Positions 34,543 through 41,319 of a stretch of 42,469 nt of DNA are shown here, piece after piece. Position 1 is the stretch's first letter. The number at the start of each line of letters is the position of its first letter. This DNA comes from Sphingobium quisquiliarum P25 (GTDB lineage: Bacteria; Pseudomonadota; Alphaproteobacteria; Sphingomonadales; Sphingomonadaceae). The position numbers were made by a program, and so were the translations under genes. The notes below the pieces were generated by a model. It saw only the letters and a list, made by a program, of their open reading frames with translations. It was not told where the DNA came from and did no database searches. The stretch lies in assembly GCF_000445065.1 (NCBI RefSeq), contig NZ_ATHO01000005.1, positions 1 through 42,469 on the forward strand. Direction: 5' to 3'.

Positions 34543-34646
34543 TGCGCAGCACTATGACGCGTATCGGTTGGTTCGTAGGCATATGGGGAGCGAGCGTCTT
34601 GTCGCTCGGCATCCTCTCATTACTGCTGCGCGCATGGTTGAAGTGA
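34542..34646 (+). CDS. DUF2474 small cytochrome bd accessory subunit
   Basis: A 34-residue single-helix membrane protein, MRSTMTRIGWFVGIWGASVL followed by SLGILSLLLRAWLK. It follows cydB with ATG sharing its A with the TGA stop. The IGWFVGIWGASVLSLGIL stretch matches the DUF2474 family of tiny proteins found after CioAB-type cydB, functionally comparable to CydX in E. coli, which stabilises the oxidase haems. Easily missed because of length. Confidence 0.85.
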   Translation: MRSTMTRIGWFVGIWGASVLSLGILSLLLRAWLK

Positions 34647-34687
34647 CGATGCGAAGATGCTGCGCCAGCCAGCTGGTCGCCTGGCCG

Positions 34688-35428
34688 TCATGCGACAGCT
34701 TGTGAGGCCAGATCGGTTGCGGCGTCCCGCTTCGCCTGTGCTGCCTTCCGCTCGGAATAACGATTGACCAGTTGCCCGGTGTGGGACCGGGTGAGGACCG
34801 TGAACCGGACCAGCTCTTCCATCACGTCGACGATCCGATCATAATAGCTCGACGGTCGCATGCGACCGCTCTCGTCGAACTCCTTGAACGCCATCGCCAC
34901 ACTCGACTGATTGGGGATGGTGATCATGCGCATCCAGCGGCCGAGCAGGCGCAATGTGTTCACGGCATTGAATGACTGCGAACCACCTGAAACTTGCATG
35001 ACTGCGAGGGTGCGACCCTGGGTCGGGCGCATGCCGCCGAACTCCAGCGGCAGATGGTCGATCTGTGCCTTCATTATACTGGTGATCTGGCCGTGCCGCT
35101 CGGGACTGCACCAGACCATGCCCTCGGACCATAGCGCGTGCTGGCGAAGCTCATGCACAGCGGGATGATCGTCTCCCGTCACCTGATCCGGTAACGGCAG
35201 GTCGCTGGGATCGAATATCCGCACCTCGGCGCCGAACAGGATCAGGAGGCGTGCGGCTTCCTCGACCGCGAGCCGGCTGAACGACCGCTCGCGAAGCGAC
35301 CCGTAGAGCAGGAGGATACGCGGCGGCGGCTGATCGTCGCCCATGCCAACGCCAGGGCGGTCAATCACCATGCCGCGATCGAGAGCAGGCACATCGTCGG
35401 GGTCGCACAGCCTTCGGAGACGGGTCAT
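34688..35428 (-). CDS. arsH: Organoarsenical oxidase / NADPH-FMN reductase ArsH
   Basis: A 246-residue flavoprotein. FMN loops [16 protein letters not shown] and [20 protein letters not shown], and the LLYGS, DLPLPD and [19 protein letters not shown] blocks are typical of ArsH, which oxidises trivalent organoarsenicals. The start [12 protein letters not shown] at 35426-35428 shares ATGA with the end of the small upstream ORF. Last gene of the ars operon. Confidence 0.9.
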   Translation of the reverse strand: MTRLRRLCDPDDVPALDRGMVIDRPGVGMGDDQPPPRILLLYGSLRERSFSRLAVEEAARLLILFGAEVRIFDPSDLPLPDQVTGDDHPAVHELRQHALWSEGMVWCSPERHGQITSIMKAQIDHLPLEFGGMRPTQGRTLAVMQVSGGSQSFNAVNTLRLLGRWMRMITIPNQSSVAMAFKEFDESGRMRPSSYYDRIVDVMEELVRFTVLTRSHTGQLVNRYSERKAAQAKRDAATDLASQAVA

Positions 35429-35520
35429 CCAAAATCCTTGACGAGATAGCCTACGGCTCTCGGGGCGAGACACAGGACATCATCTGCTTGGGACGCTTCC
35501 GAAAAATCGTTCTGGGTCAT
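35425..35520 (-). CDS. 31-residue ORF between acr3 and arsH
   Basis: A tiny frame, [20 protein letters not shown] followed by [11 protein letters not shown], overlaps the acr3 stop (ATGA, 35517-35520) and also the arsH start (ATGA, 35425-35428). It thus fills exactly the gap between the two, with both junctions coupled, as expected of a real gene or of a translational relay. I recognise no homologue. It may be the eroded remnant of a former ars gene whose frame survived. Confidence 0.5.
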   Translation of the reverse strand: MTQNDFSEASQADDVLCLAPRAVGYLVKDFG

Positions 35521-36578
35521 GCCGTGGCTCCCCCTTCGTACCAGGGTCGGGTCCGCTTCACGAGTCCGACCACGGACAGCATCACCGGCACCTCGACCAG
35601 CACGCCGACAACCGTCGCCAGCGCCGCGCCCGAGTTGAGGCCGAACAGACTGATCGCAGCGGCAACCGCCAGCTCGAAGAAGTTGGAGGCGCCGATCAAC
35701 GCTGCGGGTGCGGCCACACACCATGCGACGCCGAGCCGGCGGCTCAGCCAATAGGCGAGCCCGGCGTTGAAATAGACCTGGATCAGGATCGGCACCGCGA
35801 TCAGCGCGATGACGAGCGGATGGGCTATGATGGCCTCTCCCTGAAACCCGAACAACAGCACCAGCGTGCTTAGCAGCGCCAACAGCGATACTGGCCCAAG
35901 TCGGGTCAGCAGCCGGTCTAGCGGCACCTGGCCGCCCGATTCGATCACAATGCGTCGCACGATCTGCGCGACGATAACGGGCACGACGATGTACAGCATG
36001 ACCGAGATCAGCAGCGTGTCCCACGGCACCGTGATCGACGCGACCCCGAGCAGCAGGCCGACCAAGGGCGCGAACGCGAACAGCATGATCACGTCGTTCA
36101 GCGCGACCTGGCTCAGCGTGTAGGTGGGCTCGCCCTCGCACAGGTTGGACCAGACGAACACCATCGCCGTGCAGGGCGCGGCGGCGAGCAGGATCAGGCC
36201 CGCGATATAGGAGCTGACCTCATCCACAGGGAGCAGCGGACGAAACAGCCAGCCCAGGAACAGCGTACCCAGCAGCGCCATCGAGAACGGCTTCACCGCC
36301 CAGTTGATGAACAGGGTGACGCCCACGCCCTTCCAGTGTTGGCGGACCGAGCCGAGCGCACCGAGATCGATCTTGAGCAGCATCGGAATGATCATCAGCC
36401 AGATGAGCACCGCCACCACGAGGTTGACGCGCGCGACTTCTGCCGACGCGATCGCGGAAAACAACCCCGGCAGCGCATAGCCAAGCACGATCCCGACCAC
36501 GATGCAGAGTGCGACCCAGAGGCTGAGATAGCGTTCGAACGTGCTGATCACCGGCCTGGCTGGCGCAGAGACTGTCAT
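35517..36578 (-). CDS. acr3: Arsenite efflux permease Acr3
   Basis: A 353-residue ten-helix transporter of the BART superfamily exporting arsenite. Diagnostic blocks are LIWLMIIPMLLKIDLGAL, VKPFSMALLGTLFLGWL, the active-site Cys in ILLAAAPCTAMVFVWSNL with LSQVALNDVIML, and IGASNFFELAVAAAISLFG. The start MTVSAPARPVISTFE (36576-36578) overlaps the arsC stop (ATGA). Overlap chains through the operon suggest translational coupling. Confidence 0.93.
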   Translation of the reverse strand: MTVSAPARPVISTFERYLSLWVALCIVVGIVLGYALPGLFSAIASAEVARVNLVVAVLIWLMIIPMLLKIDLGALGSVRQHWKGVGVTLFINWAVKPFSMALLGTLFLGWLFRPLLPVDEVSSYIAGLILLAAAPCTAMVFVWSNLCEGEPTYTLSQVALNDVIMLFAFAPLVGLLLGVASITVPWDTLLISVMLYIVVPVIVAQIVRRIVIESGGQVPLDRLLTRLGPVSLLALLSTLVLLFGFQGEAIIAHPLVIALIAVPILIQVYFNAGLAYWLSRRLGVAWCVAAPAALIGASNFFELAVAAAISLFGLNSGAALATVVGVLVEVPVMLSVVGLVKRTRPWYEGGATA

Positions 36579-37006
36579 GCCCCGATCCTGTCGCCCGCGT
36601 CGTCGACGACCTTCTCGCCATCTTCCTTGGTGAACGCCCCGCGCTGCCGTGCAGGCAGCAGGTCGAGAACCTCCTCCGACGGTCGACACAGCTTCACGCC
36701 GAGCGGCGATACGACGATCGGGCGGTTGATGAGGATCGGGTGCTCGATCATCGCATCGATGAGTTGGTCATCCGTGAGCGCGGGGTCGCCAAGACCAAGC
36801 TCGGCATAGGGCGCGCCCTTCTCGCGCAGCAGAGTGCGCGAAGTGATCCCCATGCGGCCGATCAGCGATACGAGCCGCGAGCGGTTCGGCGGTGTCTTTA
36901 GATACTCGATGACATGCGGTTCGATGCCGGCGTTCTGGATCATCGCAAGTGTGTCGCGCGACGTGCCGCACTCGGGGTTGTGATAGATGATGATATCGAC
37001 GGTCAT
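36575..37006 (-). CDS. arsC: Arsenate reductase (glutaredoxin-type ArsC)
   Basis: A 143-residue glutathione/glutaredoxin-coupled reductase turning arsenate to arsenite for Acr3. The catalytic Cys is in IIYHNPECGTSRDTLAM, followed by the arginines in LLREKGAPYAELGL and VVSPLGVKLCRPSE. Start MTVDIIIYHNPECG at 37004-37006. It follows arsR by 8 bases and overlaps acr3. Confidence 0.92.
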   Translation of the reverse strand: MTVDIIIYHNPECGTSRDTLAMIQNAGIEPHVIEYLKTPPNRSRLVSLIGRMGITSRTLLREKGAPYAELGLGDPALTDDQLIDAMIEHPILINRPIVVSPLGVKLCRPSEEVLDLLPARQRGAFTKEDGEKVVDDAGDRIGA

Positions 37007-37014
37007 GGCAGCCT

Positions 37015-37347
37015 TCAGCAGCAGGGGTTGAGCTCGGCAATCAGCGGCTCGCAAAGCTCCGCCTTCCCGCCGCAGCAGTCGTTTACGAGAAACAGGGTGA
37101 GCGCCCTCAACTGATCAAGATTGGCGCGGTAGTTGATGACGCGGCTGCGCCGCTCCGAGCGGACCAAGCCAGCGCGGGCGAGGGTCGCGAGATGCACAGA
37201 CATGGTGTTTTGCGGCACGTCGAGAGCTTTGGCGACTTCGCCGGCGGCCAGGCCTTCAGGTTCGTGGCGGACCAGAAGGCGGAATGCGTCGAGACGCGTG
37301 CCCTGCGCGAGCGCGCCGAGGGCAGATATTGCTGAGTCGCTTTCCAT
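37015..37347 (-). CDS. arsR: Arsenite-responsive repressor ArsR
   Basis: A 110-residue ArsR repressor with winged helix AAGEVAKALDVPQNTMSVHL. The usual CVC in helix alpha3 is absent. Instead there are cysteines near the C-terminus, in NDCCGGKAELCEPLI and ELNPCC, so As(III) is probably sensed there, as in C-terminal-type ArsR proteins. First gene of the minus-strand ars operon. The ribosome site is weak (GGA at 5 bases). Confidence 0.9.
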   Translation of the reverse strand: MESDSAISALGALAQGTRLDAFRLLVRHEPEGLAAGEVAKALDVPQNTMSVHLATLARAGLVRSERRSRVINYRANLDQLRALTLFLVNDCCGGKAELCEPLIAELNPCC

Positions 37348-37353
37348 ACATCC

Positions 37354-37382
37354 GGTATAATAGATATATGGATTTAAATCAA
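37354..37382 (-). promoter_or_regulatory. ars operon promoter
   Basis: On the minus strand TTGATT (37377-37382) and TATACC (37354-37359) are 17 bases apart in an AT-rich block that also offers TATTAT. The start site would fall at or within a few bases of the arsR ATG, so the message may be leaderless. An ArsR operator should overlap this block. Confidence 0.5.
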
Positions 37383-37440
37383 GGCTTGTCTGATTTTATC
37401 AAATGCCGACATTGCGCGATCCGTCGCGAACGACCTGCTT

Positions 37441-37481
37441 TGGTCGCGTGCTGCCGGTAGCCGAACGCCGTGTCGTGGGAC
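37441..37481 (+). repeat. Right copy of direct repeat flanking the sulfide-arsenic region
   Basis: TGGTCGCGTGCTGCCGG and what follows match 26476-26516 at 37 of 41 positions, same orientation. It lies in the gene-free 37348-37629 interval between the divergently-placed arsR start and the copB stop. Confidence 0.7.
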
Positions 37482-37504
37482 TTACCTGCCGTTGGAAATC
37501 GGAG

Positions 37505-37550
37505 CAACGAACGACCGCTTTTCGCATAAGCGGACGTCTCACGTTCGTTG
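37505..37550. repeat. Nested double hairpin
   Basis: CAACGAACG (37505-37513) pairs perfectly with CGTTCGTTG (37542-37550), and inside it CCGCTT (37515-37520) pairs with AAGCGG (37528-37533). It sits 24 bases after the right direct repeat. It may terminate the copper operon, whose copB stop is 80 bases away on the minus strand, or be part of a repeat family. Confidence 0.65.
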
Positions 37551-37629
37551 ATGCCTTTGCTTCGAGTCGGTAGGCAAAATCCAGACTGGCCAGCATCAGC
37601 GACGCGTGCCAGCCTGGAAACAGTCGTCC

Positions 37630-38646
37630 TCAGAACCAGGATCGGATTCCGATCAGGAAATTCCATCCTCCTGCCTTCTCGTCCCGTGCACGCCGAAAAT
37701 CTGCCGTGTCGCCAAAAGCGCGCTCATATCGGACGCCGACATAGGGCGCGAACTCGGGTACGAACTGGTAGCGCAGCCGTAGTCCCAGTTCGGCGGTGGA
37801 GAGGCCGGAGCCTATGCCAAGCTCAGGAACATCCTGCGCCGAAAAGTTGAGCTCAGCCGCAGGTTGAAGGATCAGCTTCTGGGTCAGACGCTGATCATAT
37901 TCCGCTTCGATCCGCGCGGTGAAATCGCCTTTGTCCGACAGGAACAACGCCCCACCCATTTCGAACCAATAAGGGGCAAGGCCCTGGACGCCGACAACGG
38001 CGTAAGTCCGATCGGGCCCCGCGCCAAAATCCTGACGAATACCGGCCTGAAGATTCCACCACGGGTCGAGCGCACGGCTCCAGAGCGCCTGAACCTCGGC
38101 GCGTTCCGGACTCTCGCCAAAGCTGCTTTCTCCTTCGGTCTTGAACCACAGCCGGTCGATATCGCCACCGTACCAACCCTGGGCCTCCCACGCATAACCG
38201 TCCTTGCCCTTGCCCATGACCGCTTCCAGCTGATCGATCAGGATCATACCGCTTTTGATATCGCCATGCTCCTTGCGGACGGTTTCGCGTGCCGGGGCCA
38301 TTGCTTGCGCGCCGAAAATGGCATCGGCAGCGTGATCGGGACCACGCAATGCCGCCGCTGACGGCGGCGCCACCGGCGGATCGGGAATGCCGGGTTCATG
38401 CCCAGCATGAGCCCGGTGCGCGTCCGTTGCGGAAGTGGAAGGCATCTGATGACCGGCGTGTGGATCCGATGGACCGGATGGAGACTGCGGCATATCGTGC
38501 CCGGCATGGGGGTCGTCAGCTTCTTCGTCCATCTGATGCCCCGCATGCGGATCGGCCGTCACCAGCTGTTCGGCGGCGGCATGGTTATGCTGCCCCAGCG
38601 CGGGCGTTGCGGCGGCCGCGAGAAGCAGGCTGAGGAGATACTTCAT
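37630..38646 (-). CDS. copB: Copper resistance protein CopB (outer membrane)
   Basis: A 338-residue exported protein. The signal peptide (about 1-18, ending ALGQ) is followed by a metal-binding stretch with repeated DPHAGHQM, DPHAGHDM and AHAGHE motifs (about 30-85). The C-terminal 220 residues form the CopB beta-barrel family domain ending WNFLIGIRSWF, with the aromatic C-terminal Phe of outer-membrane proteins. It should bind or sequester copper at the outer membrane. Its ATG overlaps the copA stop. Confidence 0.9.
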   Translation of the reverse strand: MKYLLSLLLAAAATPALGQHNHAAAEQLVTADPHAGHQMDEEADDPHAGHDMPQSPSGPSDPHAGHQMPSTSATDAHRAHAGHEPGIPDPPVAPPSAAALRGPDHAADAIFGAQAMAPARETVRKEHGDIKSGMILIDQLEAVMGKGKDGYAWEAQGWYGGDIDRLWFKTEGESSFGESPERAEVQALWSRALDPWWNLQAGIRQDFGAGPDRTYAVVGVQGLAPYWFEMGGALFLSDKGDFTARIEAEYDQRLTQKLILQPAAELNFSAQDVPELGIGSGLSTAELGLRLRYQFVPEFAPYVGVRYERAFGDTADFRRARDEKAGGWNFLIGIRSWF

Positions 38647-40427
38647 GCCGCATCTCCCTCCAGCGGACGGATGGTGACGACACGGAACATTCCGGCGTGC
38701 ATGTGAAGCAGCAGATGGCAGTGAAAAGCCCAGTCGCCGGGTGCGTCTGCCGTCAGGTCTAAGCTGACCTTGCCGCCCGGCAACACATTGACCGTGTGCT
38801 TGCGGGGATAGCTGCCGGTATGGCCGTTCACCACCTCGAAGAAATGACCATGCAGATGAATCGGGTGGGTCATCATCGTATCGTTGATGAGCACGACGCG
38901 AGCGCGTTCGTTACGTTCGAAGCGGATCGGCTCGACCCCTTCGCTGAATTTCTCGCCATCGAACGACCACATGAAGCGCTCCATGTTGCCGGTGAGGTGG
39001 ACCTCGATCGTGCGTTGCGGCGGGCGCGTGTCAGGGTTTGGGGTAAGCGACATAAGGTCACGGTAGGTCAGCACCTTGTGCCCGACATCTTCCAGCCCGA
39101 CGCCCGGATCGCCGGTACGATCGACTGGTGACATGGCGATGGCATCCACGCCAACACCGACCTTGACGCTGTCGGGGACCAAAGACTTGTCGCGCATGTT
39201 CATGCTGCCCATCGAATGGGAGCCGCCATGATCCATCCCGGCCATTGCGCCATGGTCCATTCCAGCCATTGAACTATGATCCATGCTGCCCATGCCCATG
39301 TCCCTCATGGTGAGTGTCGGACGTGGGCGAAGCGGTGGAACGGGCGCGGTCATCCCCATGCGCGGCGCGAGCGTGGCGCGCGCCATGCCGGAACGATCGA
39401 TCGATTCCGCGACGAGCGTGAACGCCTTGTCCTCGGTTGGCTGGATAATGACGTCATAGGTCTCGGCATTGCCGATCTGGAATTCGTCCACGGTCACCGG
39501 ACGGACATTCAGCCCATCAGCGCTGACCACGGTCATGGGCAGACCCGGAATGCGGATATTGAAGATCGTCATGGTAGCAGCATTAATGAAGCGCAGCCGC
39601 ACCCGCTCGCCGGAGCGAAAGAGGCCGGTCCAGTTTTCCTGCGGCCCGTGACCATTGACGAGATAAGTATAGGTGGCAGCCGTCACGTCCGCGATGTCCG
39701 TGGGGTCCATCCGCATCTTTCCCCACATGGCGCGGTCGGAAGCGGACATGCTCTCCTCGGGACCACCACGCAGCATGCCGAACAGCGTCTGCCTCTGGCG
39801 GTTGAAATAGCCGCCTTCCGATTTGAGCTTGGTGACGAGCTGGTGCGGATGCAGGAAGGTCCAGTCGCTGAGCACGATCACATGCTCGCGATCATAGGCG
39901 ACCGGATCGGGCTCGGCGGGATCGATCACGATCGGCCCGTAATGGCCCTGCTGCTCCTGGAGTCCGGAGTGGCTGTGATACCAGTAGGTGCCGCTTTGCA
40001 GCAGCGGAAATTCGTAAACGAAGGTAGTGTGCGGCTTGATACCAGGGAAGCTGACGCCGGGAACGCCGTCCATCTGAAATGGTACGATCAGCCCATGCCA
40101 GTGGATCGAGCTATCCTCATCCAGCGTATTTTCGACATGGAGGCGCACATTCTGCCCCTCGCGCAGCCGGATCAGCGGCGCGGGCAATACGCCGTTCATC
40201 GTGACGGCATGGCCGGTGCGGCCGCCAACCGTAAAGGGGGTGTTCGCGATTTTAAGGTGGATATTCTCGCCCGAAAGCGTGGGCATCTGCGGCGCCAGCC
40301 CCGGCGAGCCGGCCAGACCTGCCGAACCCGATTGGGCCCAGGCAGGGAACAGGCCGGAAAAGCCCAGTCCGGCGGCGCCGACCGCGCCGGCACGCAGCAG
40401 GGATCGCCGATCGATCGTCTGTGTCAT
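38643..40427 (-). CDS. copA: Copper resistance multicopper oxidase CopA (PcoA type)
   Basis: A 594-residue periplasmic multicopper oxidase that oxidises Cu(I). A Tat signal (DRRSLLRAGAVGAAGLGF) precedes three cupredoxin domains. Copper ligands are in SSIHWHGLIVP, TYWYHSHSGLQEQQGHYG, HPIHLHGHFFEVV and AFHCHLLLHMHAGMF. A Met/His-rich segment, DMGMGSMDHSSMAGMDHGAM and onward (about 375-420), is typical of PcoA and may bind extra copper. First gene of copA-copB on the minus strand. Confidence 0.92.
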   Translation of the reverse strand: MTQTIDRRSLLRAGAVGAAGLGFSGLFPAWAQSGSAGLAGSPGLAPQMPTLSGENIHLKIANTPFTVGGRTGHAVTMNGVLPAPLIRLREGQNVRLHVENTLDEDSSIHWHGLIVPFQMDGVPGVSFPGIKPHTTFVYEFPLLQSGTYWYHSHSGLQEQQGHYGPIVIDPAEPDPVAYDREHVIVLSDWTFLHPHQLVTKLKSEGGYFNRQRQTLFGMLRGGPEESMSASDRAMWGKMRMDPTDIADVTAATYTYLVNGHGPQENWTGLFRSGERVRLRFINAATMTIFNIRIPGLPMTVVSADGLNVRPVTVDEFQIGNAETYDVIIQPTEDKAFTLVAESIDRSGMARATLAPRMGMTAPVPPLRPRPTLTMRDMGMGSMDHSSMAGMDHGAMAGMDHGGSHSMGSMNMRDKSLVPDSVKVGVGVDAIAMSPVDRTGDPGVGLEDVGHKVLTYRDLMSLTPNPDTRPPQRTIEVHLTGNMERFMWSFDGEKFSEGVEPIRFERNERARVVLINDTMMTHPIHLHGHFFEVVNGHTGSYPRKHTVNVLPGGKVSLDLTADAPGDWAFHCHLLLHMHAGMFRVVTIRPLEGDAA

Positions 40428-40513
40428 GATATTGTCCTCGGCTCCATCGGGGGAGCCCGCTATGTGCTGAATGGGCCGGGAGACGGGAAAGCCGCCTCCC
40501 GGTTTGCGTTCGA

Positions 40514-40780
40514 TCAGTGCTGACTCATGCCATGTCCGGCATGCGGATCGGCGGCAGGCGCCTCCGCCTTGCCCTCGGCCTTCATTTTCTCGCAGCAGGC
40601 CATCTTGCCATCAGCCCCCTTGTCGCAGCAGCCGCTGGACATATCGTGACCTTCATGCCCGTCATGGCCGGTCTTTTCGCCCTGGCTGGTGGGTGGGGTG
40701 CGCACATCGGCCGGTGCGGCGCTCTGGGCGAAGGCTGGCATGGCGATCATCATCGTGATCGCAGCAATTATCAACTTCAT
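40514..40780 (-). CDS. Small secreted Cys/His-rich copper-binding protein
   Basis: An 88-residue exported protein: signal peptide to AFAQ (about 1-19), then GHDGHEGHDMSSGCCDKG, KMACCEKMKAEGKAEA and a final DPHAGHGMSQH. The last motif is the same as the repeats in CopB, so these proteins may share a metal-binding role. It lies 87 bases upstream of copA and reads the same way, probably in one operon. Confidence 0.75.
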   Translation of the reverse strand: MKLIIAAITMMIAMPAFAQSAAPADVRTPPTSQGEKTGHDGHEGHDMSSGCCDKGADGKMACCEKMKAEGKAEAPAADPHAGHGMSQH

Positions 40781-40810
40781 GACTAATCTCCGGAAGAAAT
40801 TGGATGAACC

Positions 40811-41149
40811 TCAATTCCCCGGAATCATGCGCGGCGGCGGCGTGTCTCTCTCAAGCGTGATCGCGATGAGATGTTTCTGTCCCGCAACAGAATATAAGGC
40901 CTTTGTTGGCCGATCCAACTGCTCGATGAGGGGAGGCATTGCCGGGAACGCCGCGCAGGCAACGGCGCAGTGCAGGCCGGGTTCGGGTGATTTACGATGG
41001 GAGGGAGATTCACTCCCGGCGCAATGCCCCGCGACCGAAGCCATCTCCATCGCACCCTGATGCGGCATAGCCGTTGCAGTGCCGCTCGCCATCGATACGG
41101 ACGAGACGAGCATGGCAAGCGCAATCAGGAGCGACGAAAGCAACTTCAT
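40811..41149 (-). CDS. Small secreted protein of the copper cluster
   Basis: A 112-residue exported protein with an N-terminal hydrophobic signal (MKLLSSLLIALAMLVSSVSM). The mature part has His and Met residues (PHQGAMEMASVAGHCAGS) and GLHCAVACAAFPAMPPL, a pattern seen in DUF2946-like proteins. Function unknown, but position and metal-binding residues suggest copper. The ATG at 41147-41149 is chosen at the signal peptide; the next gene's promoter lies upstream. Confidence 0.6.
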   Translation of the reverse strand: MKLLSSLLIALAMLVSSVSMASGTATAMPHQGAMEMASVAGHCAGSESPSHRKSPEPGLHCAVACAAFPAMPPLIEQLDRPTKALYSVAGQKHLIAITLERDTPPPRMIPGN

Positions 41150-41232
41150 CGCAATCCTGTTGGGTGGTGGGGCCTGTTGGGCGGTTGGGCCATGGGTGAC
41201 AACGATTCGAATCCTTTTCGAACCCTTCATGC

Positions 41233-41266
41233 ACCTTGACACAATGATAAGGTCAAGTGCCTATTG
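41233..41266 (+). promoter_or_regulatory. CueR-type operator and promoter of the copper ATPase
   Basis: ACCTT (41233-41237), 11 bases, AAGGT (41249-41253) is exactly the spacing and half-site of the CueR operator of E. coli copA. It sits between TTGACA (41236-41241) and CTATTG (41261-41266) with a 19-base spacer, the long spacing that MerR-family activators correct by bending. The operator thus overlaps the -35 as expected. No cueR gene is in the window. Confidence 0.8.
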
Positions 41267-41319
41267 ACTCTGACATGGTGTCAAACTCCATCTTGCCCTG
41301 CGATAGAAGGAGACGGTTG

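Noticed and set aside
37379..37666. Minus-strand 95-codon frame between ars and cop genes
   Set aside because: It spans the direct repeat and nested hairpin with no ribosome site or known domain; better explained as repeat sequence.
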